64,000 nucleotides of DNA from Sphagnum compactum. Its lineage: Eukaryota > Bryophyta > Sphagnopsida > Sphagnales. A program made the position numbers and the translations under genes. The notes beneath the pieces were generated by a model. That model searched no databases, was not told where the DNA came from, and saw only the letters and a program-made list of their open reading frames with translations. Each line of letters begins with the position of its first letter. Position 1 is the first letter of the stretch. Where the stretch lies: assembly GCA_965153455.1 (NCBI GenBank), contig OZ234504.1, positions 1,736,001 to 1,800,000 on the forward strand, written 5' to 3'. Positions 1-10,040 of the stretch are shown piece after piece.

Positions 1-2168
1 ATGTCTATACAACCCAAACCTCCAAATGAAAATAAATACTTGTAATGCAACTCACTATCCTTAGTTTAATCAACATTTTAAAATCAAGTGCAATTTTGTA
101 GCACAAAATTTGCCTTTGTGTTTTTGTTTCAAATTCCAACTTTTCCATGTCTAAAACTTACTTATTTACACACTTCACATGTTTTACATTCTTGTCGATG
201 TCCCTATTTCTGTGCGCCATTGGATTCATGTTGTATATAATCATACTTTTCATTCATTTTTGCACCCTTGATAGTCTCTATGCTTTTGACATGCAAACAC
301 CTTCATCAAGTTTTTGTACCTCCTGACATTATTATTTCATCCATTATATCCTTCATTTATTTCACATACTAGTTCATTTGTTCATACTTTTACCATTTAG
401 TTATAAACTAAAAATAAGTATATCCTTTACCTTTTCACACTATTTATGAAATGAAAAAAATTGTGCAAAATTCCTTATTATGAGCTATTAAAAAACAAGT
501 TTCAAAAGATCATTCAAAGTCGCCACGAACCAAAATCTGATCATTTAAATCCCCAACCACTCTTAAAGTGACCATGAATCCTAACCACTTGGATTATAGA
601 CGTTCCTTGGACTAAATGCGTCTTTTAAAAATGTGAAAATATGGCATGAACCAAAAGGTTGCATGGAAACAAATTCTGAATGTGCCATGTAATAACAACA
701 TTTTACATGTGAATAACATGCATGTAAATTGTCCATTGGAATTGATAGCATATTTGATGCCTTATTGTAGTTTGACAATTGCAACAAATGGCAATGAAAA
801 TGAACCATGATAATTCTCTTTGGTTAGCATTACTTGTTGTTCACACAATTTGCACATTTCTCCTTGTTACTAATAAAAAGGTTAATTAACATGTATAGAT
901 ATTTTCTTCATTCTTCAGTTTGCCTAAACACTAGCATTAGCAAATTGTTTCAAGTATATAAACAAAAAAGAGTGGTTGCAAAAGATACAAATTAAAGACT
1001 AAAATGGAACAAGTGTGCAAGTTTGTCAACAAAATCAACAAAAGTTGTGGTATTGATAGGCATGGCCTGGAGATTCTTTTGTGTCATGATTTTTCAACAG
1101 ATTTTCAAGACAAAATCACTTCAACTATTTAATTAAGTATTGTCACCAACAAAAAATACAATTGCTTATGATCGAATTCTACATCCACTTTCTTTTTAAT
1201 ATTGGATTTAAACATGATGTTCTAGAACCATTCCTTATAACTAACCAAAGGAGGAGATGCAACAGCTCAACCTCCTAGTAGCAAGGCTATGACTTCAATG
1301 AGAAGCCCATTATCCGCTTTTTTTTTACACTATTTTTTAAATCAAAAGTTTGGTTTGCCGGTCACCATAAATTGCCTTTTGAGTGTAAAATATGAGACCT
1401 TGGGAAGATTTTTCATCAACAAATAAATGAACAAATCGAAGTGAGTCAATTCAAACATATACAACAAGTTGTTCAAAAGACAAGCAACACACAAAGCAAA
1501 ATGAACAGGTCCATTACACAAACAAAAGGATTAACAAATTCATGTGAGGACCATGAAATCGAATTTGAACTTGATTAGTAGTAAGCTAAATTCCTAGATA
1601 GAATAACACACAAAACATGGGCAAGCACTAAATAGGAGCAACAAATTAAATGCAACACTAGGCTTGACACTACTACAAGACAAGCACTGAACTGGAGAAT
1701 ATTTCCTCAATTTTTTTGACCACTTCTTATGAATGTGGCAATCCATAAGCCTTCAAATGGCATATGGAGCAGCAGAATGTTTAGTTCAGGAGATTGACTA
1801 AAGAAAGATCATTCTAAAAACATATGCTCTGGTACAATTGCATTGAGCGAAATCTCATACTTTGTGAACTTAGGAAGCACAGATTATAACCCGTCTACAC
1901 ACATTAGTAGCTGATCATACTTATCCGATCGAACCCATTGCAGCAATTATGAGTTGCAACACTCATGTCTAGATCATCATGAGTTTCACCACTAGAAAGA
2001 GTAATTTCTAGTTCTATTTGATTGCTATATGGAAGTGAAGAATTTGGAGGACAAAAATATTGGCATGGATGTATGGAGATGCAAAAGGTAAACTTACGGT
2101 ACTGTATGATCCCAACAATTATGTCATTGTTGTTCTTGCATTGCTTGTAAACAGAAACCAAAAATAAT
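1..2168. other. AT-rich spacer, no gene seen
   Basis: No convincing coding region on either strand. Open stretches are short and of low complexity. A minus-strand open frame at 1904-2293 runs out of the neighbouring 45-bp repeat into this spacer and has no recognisable domain. The minus strand here lies downstream of GLK, so part of 1.9-2.2 kb could be distal 3' flank of that gene. Confidence 0.6.
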
Positions 2169-2622
2169 TTGTTGGAGAATTTGATTGAAGCTTCAGAAAT
2201 AATGCTGCCCAGATTGTTGCAGAATTTGATTGAAGCTTCAGAAATCGTGCCGACCAGATTGTTGCAGAATTTGATAGAAGCTTCAGAAATCACACCATGC
2301 AGATTGTTGGAGAATTATATATGATTGAAGCTTCAGAAATCAGACTGACCAGATTGTTGGAAAATTCGATTGAAGCTTCAGAAATCACACCAACCAGATT
2401 GTTGGAGAATTTGATTGAAGCTTCAGAAATCAGACCAACCAGATTGTTGGAAAATTCGATTGAAGCTTCAGAAATCACACCAACCAGATTGTTGGAGAAT
2501 TTGATTGAAGCTTCAGGAATCAGACCAACCAGATTGTTGGAAAATTTGATTGAAGCTTCAGAAATTACGCCAACCAGACTGTGGAGAATGTGGTTGAAGA
2601 TTCTGAAATCAGACCCATAAGA
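2169..2622. repeat. 45-bp minisatellite, about 10 copies, with 90-bp higher order
   Basis: Ten head-to-tail copies begin at 2169, 2214, 2259, 2304, 2354, 2399, 2444, 2489, 2534 and 2579. Most are exactly 45 bp; the fourth carries a 5-bp insertion (50 bp) and the tenth is diverged. Copies 5/6 and 7/8 alternate between two variants (GGAAAATTCG with ATCACACC, and GGAGAATTTG with ATCAGACC), so the recent amplification unit was a 90-bp dimer. Nearly every copy holds GAAGCTTC followed by AGAAA. Because 45 is a multiple of three, both strands stay open and would give 15-residue repeats (LLENLIEASEIRPTR on the plus strand). Whether either is translated cannot be told here. It lies about 0.7 kb beyond the GLK stop codon. 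Confidence 0.93.
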
Positions 2623-3306
2623 TTGTTGTTCTGGAAGAAAATTTCAGTTGCATATAAGCTGCCAGTCAAGAACGGGATCTTAACAGGATCTTGTTGTGTC
2701 TTCAAGGGGCATCATCATCCAGAAGAAATTCCAGTTGTGCATTTTTTTCCTCTACAATTTTCCAAGAGTAGAACTCAATAAAAACTGCATAACAGCAACT
2801 TATATGATCTGAGCTGCAGACTAGTCACATTGCCGATTGACTCCAAGTCCCACTCCAGTGACAATATTGTTGTCATAGCACAACCTGGAAGTAAAAACAT
2901 CAGCAAAAATGCAGTCAGGTTTTTCTGGTGATGTGAAAACACAACTCAATTTTGCAAGAGACTTCTACTGACAAAATACAGAGTTTTAATGTTTCTCCAT
3001 CCACAACAAAGACAACCCAACTTACACAATGAAGGAGGCTGAACACCATTGGAGCTCTGAGCTTGATCTGAAACCTTCCAGGGTGCCCATCATCATCATC
3101 ACATGGAGTAAATCAGGTGCTTAAGGAAACACAGTTGGAACCAACAAGCCATATATTTCAAGTGCTAAACTAGTGAGGACAACATCCCCACTTCCATCTC
3201 TGTAAGGTGGTGCCCAAACCATGCATTCCTGATTATTATCTACACCTGCAGGTGTCACGGGTATGAATCAGTGAATCTGCAAACACGTTGCAGGTGTGCT
3301 TTCTTA
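2623..3306 (-). other. 3' flank / probable 3' UTR of GLK
   Basis: No conserved coding region. It follows the GLK stop codon on the minus strand and would hold its 3' UTR. I did not find a canonical AATAAA on the minus strand. A plus-strand AATAAA at about 2776 follows the open plus-strand frames over the minisatellite, so a plus-strand transcript across the repeat is possible but unsupported. Confidence 0.4.
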
Positions 3307-4950
3307 TTATGAGATTGATGGCGCCACAACATCAAAGATCCCTTGCCTACAAAGCTCAGCCATGACACCAGCTGCAGATGGTGGTTTCAATCCAAGTGGC
3401 AAAGGAGTGCATGGATTTGCAAGAGCTTCACTGATGACAGCATCGAGAATTTCTTTTGGAGGTGGAAAATCACAAGGTTTGCTACAAGCTGCAGCTCCTG
3501 CAGCAGCACTGATATCAGCAGCAGAATCAGGATGCTCACTTGTCTGGTACATTGCCCCCGGTGTCATGGTAGACTCATCCATGAAAAAAGTCTCACTTGT
3601 GATGCCTGCTGGTGTCATCATCATTTGTGCTGTGCCAGGAGAAGCAGAAGATGGAGATGAAGATGCATATGATGGCACTCTCAAAACTGGGGAGGGAACA
3701 CCAGGGGGGAGTGAGGAGGAATAAGTCCAAGAACCAATGCTTGCAGGAGCTGCTGCTGCTTGCTGCTGCTGCCAGAATGTACTGTCAGGTTGTTGCCAGA
3801 ATGGGAGTGTGTTCACAGCGGCTGCTGCTGGTGGTTGTTGCTGCTGCCACATATGGGATGGAGAGTGATCCACAGTTGGATGACCCCAAACAACCAAGGG
3901 AGCTCCAATGTGATGATGTCCATGTGCTGGGGGGAGATGAGGATGATGATGATGATGATGATGGGGTTGGAAGGGAGGTAGCCCGGTGACAGGTGCAAAA
4001 GGATGACCACCTGATGAGCCACAGCCAGTTTGCATCATCATGGGTGCCAACCAAGCATTACCTTCCCGCTGGCTTCGAGCCCAAGTAAGAGGCCGTCGAT
4101 GTTGCCAAGAAGCTGCTTCCACGTCCCTGGCAATCATGTGTCGTCTATGAGATCTGTACTTCTGCAAATGGCTTGCAATGTTATGTCGAGTTAAGCATTG
4201 TACACCCATGAGCTCCAGGATCCTTGACGGGATGGCTTTCTCCACTCCCAGTTGCTCCACTGCTTGCACAAATCTTCGGTGCAGCTCTGGTGTCCAATCC
4301 ACCTTTGTCTTGCGCCGACCCGAAGAAGAAGAAGCTGCACAAGAAGAAGATTTGTTACTTCCCTTAAGATTACTGCATTGGCTTGAGCTTGCCTGGTCCT
4401 CCTTTTTGTCCACAGGCCCAATTGATTCCCGGTCACTGCTCTCATCCCCCACAAGTTTCGCAGCCTCAGCCAACAACAAAGCTTCTTCCTCCCCAATCTC
4501 CTCAGTCTCAACACCATCTTCTTCTGTCTCTTGGCCATCATATCCCACCAAGTTGTTCAGTGGTGACTCAATATCCAAACACAAGCAGCTGCTGTTGTTG
4601 GTGTCAGCTGGAAGATCCACCACAGTGCAAGTGTCCATATCAATCTCTAGCTCCCTAGTAGAGTCTTCTCCATCAAACCTCATGAAATCATCATCCTCAA
4701 AGTGAAAACCCTCCAGACTGTTGTCACAGTCCAGCAGCTTCGTGCATGACTGCTCCAAGAACTCCAAGTTGAAATCCTCGATGTCATCATCATCATTATC
4801 AGCATTCAACAATTTTGATTCATTGCATTGTGATGTCGACAAGTTCATAGAAATCAAAGAATCCAGAATCTCCACCTTCTCATCCTCCACCACCACCTTC
4901 ACATGAGGAGGAGCTGTTGTTGTTGGCATTCCTCCTGCCCTTGTTGGCAT
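3307..4950 (-). CDS. GLK: GOLDEN2-LIKE (GLK) GARP transcription factor, single exon
   Basis: Complete 547-residue frame, ATG at 4948-4950 and TAA at 3307-3309. An in-frame TGA at 4990-4992 closes the frame upstream, and the ATG has A at -3. Order of parts: acidic N-terminal region with a D/E-rich run near residues 52-60 and 85-105; Ser-rich linker; GARP (Myb-like) DNA-binding domain at about 213-270 with [18 protein letters not shown] and [16 protein letters not shown]; a variant AREAEAA box (ARDVEAA) at 274-280; a His/Pro/Gln-rich middle including a 7-His run near 330; and the C-terminal GCT box at about 495-540 with [10 protein letters not shown]. The GCT box separates GLKs from other GARP proteins. 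GLKs act in the nucleus to switch on chlorophyll-synthesis and light-harvesting genes. Angiosperm GLKs are multi-exon; this one has no intron, so it may be a retrocopy or a lineage-specific intron loss. DNA-binding residues look intact. Confidence 0.95.
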   Translation of the reverse strand: MPTRAGGMPTTTAPPHVKVVVEDEKVEILDSLISMNLSTSQCNESKLLNADNDDDDIEDFNLEFLEQSCTKLLDCDNSLEGFHFEDDDFMRFDGEDSTRELEIDMDTCTVVDLPADTNNSSCLCLDIESPLNNLVGYDGQETEEDGVETEEIGEEEALLLAEAAKLVGDESSDRESIGPVDKKEDQASSSQCSNLKGSNKSSSCAASSSSGRRKTKVDWTPELHRRFVQAVEQLGVEKAIPSRILELMGVQCLTRHNIASHLQKYRSHRRHMIARDVEAASWQHRRPLTWARSQREGNAWLAPMMMQTGCGSSGGHPFAPVTGLPPFQPHHHHHHHPHLPPAHGHHHIGAPLVVWGHPTVDHSPSHMWQQQQPPAAAAVNTLPFWQQPDSTFWQQQQAAAAPASIGSWTYSSSLPPGVPSPVLRVPSYASSSPSSASPGTAQMMMTPAGITSETFFMDESTMTPGAMYQTSEHPDSAADISAAAGAAACSKPCDFPPPKEILDAVISEALANPCTPLPLGLKPPSAAGVMAELCRQGIFDVVAPSIS

Positions 4951-5820
4951 TTTCAGACTGCTGCTGCTCTCCCAAGAATCAGCTGAATCTCAAAACACTC
5001 TCTGTGTCTCTCTCTCTGTGTCTCTCTCTCCAGGCTGAATCTTGCCAGCTTGAAATCAGCTGCTGCTTTCTCATCTCAAGTGGCTGCTGCAACCCAAAAG
5101 TTGTGAATCCTTCTCCATCTTCTGCAATCTGCACAAACGAATTCCAAACCCACATACATACCTCTAAGCACTTGCAAATCCTGGGCTCCTAATCTGCAAA
5201 CCTTGGGCTCCTAATCTCCAGAATTTCGTGCCTATTGATGAAATAAGCTGCTAATCTCTGGAATTTCAACAAACCCATTGCAGTCAAGATGGTCTAGTAT
5301 GGTCTTTCCAATGGTTCTTGGGCTCCACAGCAGTCTGGCACTGCGGCCCAACAAAAGATTCGCCATAAGAAACAAGCACAAAAGTCTCTGGAATCTGACA
5401 AACACATACACACACACACATACACTCTGTCTCTCCATCTCTCTGTCGCTTCTCCCCACATACACAGCAGCAGATATGCAAACATTGCTACGAGAGGGAT
5501 TTCTCAACAAAAAGAGTTCTAGAATTTGATCCTTCTATTGGGGCGATGGGTATCACACCCCAAAACCGAAAAAAAACACCAAAAAACAAAGCAGATGAAT
5601 TCCCTCATTTGTTTGCGAATGCGGTACCCAAAGACAAGACAGTCCGAGAAGATGGGCCAATTTTCACTGGAGAAACTGCTGCAGATTCAAAACACAGTCT
5701 TGGAACTGGAGTAGTAAGTCTAGTGTGAGGGCAAAAGAAAAAGAGAAAGAGCTTGCAAACACATTTTTTCTTCACATCCGAGCAGGACTTTTGTCCCACC
5801 TGTGGAATTTGCTTCTTTCA

Positions 5821-5831
5821 GCTGAGTCAGC
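5821..5831. promoter_or_regulatory. Palindromic bZIP-type site GCTGAGTCAGC
   Basis: Perfect 11-bp dyad with a TGAGTCA core (GCN4/AP-1-like), 0.87 kb upstream of the GLK ATG. Plant bZIP factors bind TGAGTCA-type cores. Function here is inferred from sequence only. Confidence 0.4.
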
Positions 5832-6057
5832 AGGAACTGTACTTAGCTGAAGCTCCCGGGAGGAGTCCGGCGTGACATGAGAACTTGAACCCAAACCACC
5901 ACCACCAGCTTGAATCCAGCATACATTTTGTGCTCACAAGCTCGTTCCGCTTGCGGATTGCGCCATGGATTGAAAGCCCAGTTCTTTGTTGTTTCCAGTT
6001 CTAATCTTTTACTGGAATTCGCAACTCGCTGCACTCCCAAATCCCGCAAAACACAGA

Positions 6058-6190
6058 CCACAAAACACACAAGCGGCGCACAGAGCGAGCGAGGGAGCGA
6101 GCGAGCGAGAAAGCGAGAGAGGCGCGCGCGCGCGCGCGCGCGCAGAGGAGGATCGCGCAGCACAGAAGGAGAGCGAACCCCATCCCCCCG
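6058..6190. promoter_or_regulatory. CpG-rich peak with (GC)n run
   Basis: GCGAGCGAG-type repeats lead into an alternating GC run at 6122-6143, then a G/C-rich stretch to about 6200. It is the only strongly CpG-rich patch outside the hAT element at 54.5-57 kb. Its place 1.1-1.25 kb upstream of GLK fits a promoter or leader. Alternating GC could also adopt Z-DNA. Confidence 0.55.
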
Positions 6191-6347
6191 CCCCCCTTCC
6201 AAGCGGCGTTCATCCATAATATTCATTCATCCAGAGAAACTTTTTCATTGAAAAAGCCCCGCGAGGTGAATGAAAAGTCACCGGTGTCAACACTTCGTTT
6301 CTGCTTTCATCCATGTATCCTTTCGTTATTGGCTCCGTTGATAACGC

Positions 6348-6708
6348 GTACAATCCATTCCTATCCAATCATCGCCATGGGAACGTCTCTCATCCCCATT
6401 AGTCCCGTGGTTTTTCATCCTACATTTCATCAGGCGTGGGGACGTTGTAAATAACCAGCACTTTTTCATCCACGTAGAAGCGTTTCCTTTGCAAATTATT
6501 TGCTTAATTTCTTTTGGTTGCAATAAAAAAAAAGGTACAATCCATTCCTATCCAATCAATTCATCGTCATGAGACCGTCTCTCATTTGCCATCGGTCCGT
6601 GATTTCATCTCCATTTCGAATGAATAATTCCTCCAATTTTCTCTTTTTCATCCACCTACAAGCACTTCCTTACAAACCAATTCCTTAATTTTGTTCTCTC
6701 TTTTCATC
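6348..6708. repeat. 187-bp tandem duplication upstream of GLK
   Basis: Two diverged copies, each opening with GTACAATCCATTCCTATCCA, start at 6348 and 6535. Shared blocks include TTTTTCATCCAC followed by TA(G/C)AAGC and a TTGCTTAATTTC/CCTTAATTTTG block. Copy 1 has CCACGTAG where copy 2 has CCACCTAC, so one copy alone keeps an ACGT core. It lies 1.4-1.8 kb upstream of the GLK start. Confidence 0.85.
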
Positions 6709-6751
6709 CAATTGGTGAACCAGTTTATGTAGCTCTCCCTCTCTTTTCTAT

Positions 6752-7160
6752 CTCTCTCTCTCTCTCTCTTCCCCCGCCCCCCCCCCCCCCCCCAAAACAA
6801 AAAAAAACCCCTTTTTTTGTTTTGTTTAAGGGGGGGGGGAAATAGAGGAGTGGCCTCCCCCCCCGGCCCCCCATTCCGGAAAAACCTATGGTTCAGTAAC
6901 GTGATTGGCGGATAACAAAAATATCCGGATAGAGTAGCCTATGGCAGGCCTACAGGATGGCTCTCGGAAACAGGACCATATAACCCAGTGGATAGCCCTT
7001 TATTATTTATAGCTACTGGGACTGGGACCACCACCCCCCCCCCCACCAACAACTGGAAAAAAACAAAATATTTTTTTTGAGGGCGTCAATACTCATGCAT
7101 TGAGCTGAGTATCCAAAAAAGAATTGGGGGGGGGGGGGGGGGGTGTGTTCTTTTTTTTAC
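6752..7160. other. Homopolymer-rich, possibly unreliable consensus
   Basis: A CT run is followed by about 18 C, mixed A and T runs, about 10 G, further C runs, and a second run of about 16 G at 7127-7142. Purine and pyrimidine runs mirror each other around 6810-6820. This is unlike any other part of the window and may include collapsed or miscalled homopolymers. No gene is seen. Confidence 0.7.
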
Positions 7161-8883
7161 CTTTTTTTTGGATCAGAGGAAAATATTTACAATGTTTTTG
7201 GATAAGAAGAGAATCAGTTTTGAACAAATCTTTTGGTGTTCCCTTAAATTTTGTTCGACTAAGGTAATCCCCGAAAACCGGAAATCAATCATTCTGGCTG
7301 GACAAAACCCTCTCGAAGGGGTTTCAAAGCCATGGTCTTTGGCCCAAAATTTCCTATGAAAATGATTGCCACTTTGGCTACATCACAAAACTCGACCCAA
7401 AAAGGAAACCCCGGTAGGTACCCAGAATGATTTAAATAAATAAAAAGTGTGTAGAAACTTGGTTTTGGGTTTTCGGCCGGGTCTTCTGAACTGGACATGG
7501 ATCCAGAACTAACCAAGAACGGGGTTTACATGGACCTAGCCAAGAACCGGACCTAGTGGGTCTACTACATAGGCCTAGACCTGGCCAAGAACCGGATCCA
7601 ACAAGTCTTTAAGGGATTTCCTAGGGTCCAAGTCTTAGGCTTAAGTAGGCACTAGGGTTTTAGATAGGGTTTAGGGAATTTCTAAGGTTTGAAGGTCCTG
7701 TGTTTGAGTTCTAGGGTTTAGGGAGGAGTTTCTAGGTTTGCAGGTCCTACGTTTGAGTTCTAGGGTTTTGGGTTTTAGGTCCTAGCTTTAAACTTTAATA
7801 TGCAAGGGCATCTCTCTGTAAGAACACTAAAATGACCTTATCACTAATATGCTGTGATGTTCCTTCTGTTGTTTTTGGGAACGGGTTGGGGGAACAACTT
7901 GAGATCCCATGAAGTGAAAGTTTTAAGTAAGGGAACACTAATGGGAACCTTTTGAACTTTTGGTGGGAACAAAAAGCTGACAGAAAACCCAATTTATCAC
8001 TTGAAATTTCTTTGCCTAGCTGACTGTGCAAGTGCACAGATGACAACACCCATCAACCAATTGTGTAGTACTGGGGACGAAAGAAGCTTTTGACTATTTT
8101 TTGTGCAAAATCCAATTCATGACTGAACTCTTGTCGCTGATTGTGCAAGTGAGGACATTCTGAGATGATTCTTTTTATTGGTGACAAATTTCACCACTTG
8201 GTGATTAGGGTTTTTGTTTTGTTTAGAAAAAGCAGTGGCTCTAGGTAGGGGATTTCTGTGGCCAGATTCTTTAAAAGTTCAGGAAAATTGCCACACATTT
8301 ATATCATGTTCCAATAGAGTAGCCCAACAATGTAGAAGGATGCTCAGAATTTTTTTTTACTTTCCTGATTTATTTATAGCCAAATCTGGCTAAACATTTT
8401 TTCAGATGATTGCCACCATTTTTTTTTAATTTGACAATTTTCTCGTTTCTAACAAATAATTTGATTTTTTTTTCTTATTTTCGGGAAAATTTCGCCAAAT
8501 TTTTCATATCACAAAATTAGAATTATCCCCAATCACCACCTTAGCTACATCACTTTTTTTAAAAAATTGGTGCCATTAGCCTTTTTCATTAAAAAAAATT
8601 GAAGTGTTTTCTAAGGCTTCAATAGTCAGAAGTGAGTAAAAAGAAAACCCAATAAGAAACTTGTCCTATTTGTACATTTGGTTTTCAGTAAGTTAGCCAG
8701 AAATATAGAAGAGCAATTAAAGAGTTGTGCTTCATATTTGGTTTAAAGCCAGATTTGGCTAAATCTTCCTAGGGATGATTGCCACTTTGGCTGCATGAAA
8801 ACATTCAGACGAAAAAACCATTGGGTGCCATTCTCGTCAAATTGCATATACAATTTATATACTAGAATTTATGCCAAGCAGGA
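7161..8883. other. Spacer with dispersed and telomere-like repeats
   Basis: No gene seen. Three loose copies of a CCAAGAACCGGA-containing motif lie at 7495-7600. At 7640-7790 TAGGGTTTAGGG-type words recur in two copies, about 47 bp apart, of a block ending TTTGAGTTCTAGGGTTT. The phrase GATTGCCACTTTGGCTACATC (7363) recurs in shortened or altered form at about 8407, 8539 and 8777, and elsewhere in the window. Confidence 0.6.
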
Positions 8884-8906
8884 TTATAATAATAATAATA
8901 ATAATA
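8884..8906. repeat. (ATA)n microsatellite
   Basis: About seven uninterrupted ATA/TAA units. Confidence 0.9.
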
Positions 8907-9300
8907 TGATGTCAGAGGATTTTTGTGAGACAGAAGAAGTTACAAAGTCAGGACTGACAAATCTAATGTAAAAATTGTCAGCTCTGTCCTCCCGCCATGT
9001 CTCAAACAGTTCCCAATTTCTTGCTTGCTGACAATAATCACTAATAATGTGACAAGATCTATGTGCACAATTGCACATTACATAACTTATAATGTTTGGG
9101 CATTGGTAGGGTTCTCCTTGCAACCACTGTTGGTACCAGGACAATGCCTGCGTACTAGATCAACAGTAGTTGTGAATTCTTTGCTCAATAGGCGACCGAA
9201 CTCTGACAATCTGAACTTGCAAATACATGTAATCTTCCTGACGCTGCCATGACCGACAAACACAGGATTTTCGTACTAACTCTACTTAAAAGTCTCATTA
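8884..9300 (-). pseudogene. Unrecognised coding-like remnant, Cys-rich
   Basis: A minus-strand frame is open over 8884-9144 and, past one TGA, continues in the same frame to about 9290. It is rich in Cys, Trp and Tyr (CPNIISYVMCNCAHRSC near 9075-9110), a composition closer to real protein than most AT-rich open frames in this window. I do not recognise the family. The 3' end of the frame is an ATA-repeat microsatellite at 8884-8906 that reads as poly-Leu, so the true end is unknown. It could be an exon of a decayed gene or chance. Confidence 0.25.
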
Positions 9301-10040
9301 GAAAAGCAATGTTGGAGTTTTCAACTTCAGATGGAGATCCAAGAAATTCTCATAACCAATTCACTTTAATTCGCTACAATGATTCATCCATATTGCATCA
9401 CAGCTTATCCCACATCATTTCTGCAAAGTTCAACAACCCTTGCAACCAATAAATGTGGGCCAAAGGGAATTGTTCCATTGCATCTAATTGGAGAATAGCC
9501 CAAGCGACCAACTGATCAATGAGGCACACCACCCCAAACTGAACTTTGGGTGCATCACTAATTGATACTGATCACAGTAGCAGATAATAGCCAACACATT
9601 CACTAGCCTCTTTCCTCACTTCTTAATTTGTTTAGACAAGATGGCCTCAACTACACTGCATTGAATATTTATAAAAGAGAAGCACCACTGGCTGGAAAAA
9701 TCCAAAATAGTGAGACTTACATTTCCAAAAAGCAAACGTTCTGAACTAGGTTGTGAATGATCTATTTTAGGAAGAGATTAATTCAGGTACAACAGGAAAT
9801 TCATTCTCTTCACCTCTTTTGATAAATGGAAGAGCAAGTGATCTCCTGTAAAATAAGCTATCATGTTTGGCAACCCCCCCCCCCAACATCATATATGCAC
9901 ATAGTTGTTATTGCAGCATTACAAAAGTCCTGCCTGCTTCTTCTTTTCCTTGGTTGCCCTTGGCATGATCCCTTGTGGGATGAAAGGAAGTATAAGGTCA
10001 TCACCAGGATGATAACCTAATGATCAAAAGATCAGGCGCC
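9301..10040. other. Spacer, nothing seen
   Basis: AT-rich; a short C run at about 9888-9898. No coding or RNA feature recognised. Confidence 0.5.

Larger units (their letters stand above)
4951..6250 (-). promoter_or_regulatory. GLK 5' leader and proximal promoter zone
   Basis: Upstream of the GLK start on its own strand. No conserved protein is encoded. The sense strand has GA-rich tracts (5001-5032), a GT/GA-rich stretch (5400-5450) and a CpG-rich peak at about 6058-6190 that stands out from the AT-rich surroundings. GA/CT tracts are common in plant leaders, so transcription probably starts somewhere between 5.1 and 6.2 kb. No clear TATA box could be placed, and a leader intron cannot be excluded. 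Confidence 0.5.

Noticed and set aside
3612-4705. Overlapping open frames on the plus strand and in other minus frames over GLK
   Set aside because: They are low-complexity by-products of GLK Gln/His/Ser/Asp codon runs without any domain.
5843-6251. Open frames over the CpG-rich patch upstream of GLK
   Set aside because: They are Arg/Ala/Ser runs produced by GC and GA repeats, with open frames on both strands and no conservation signal.
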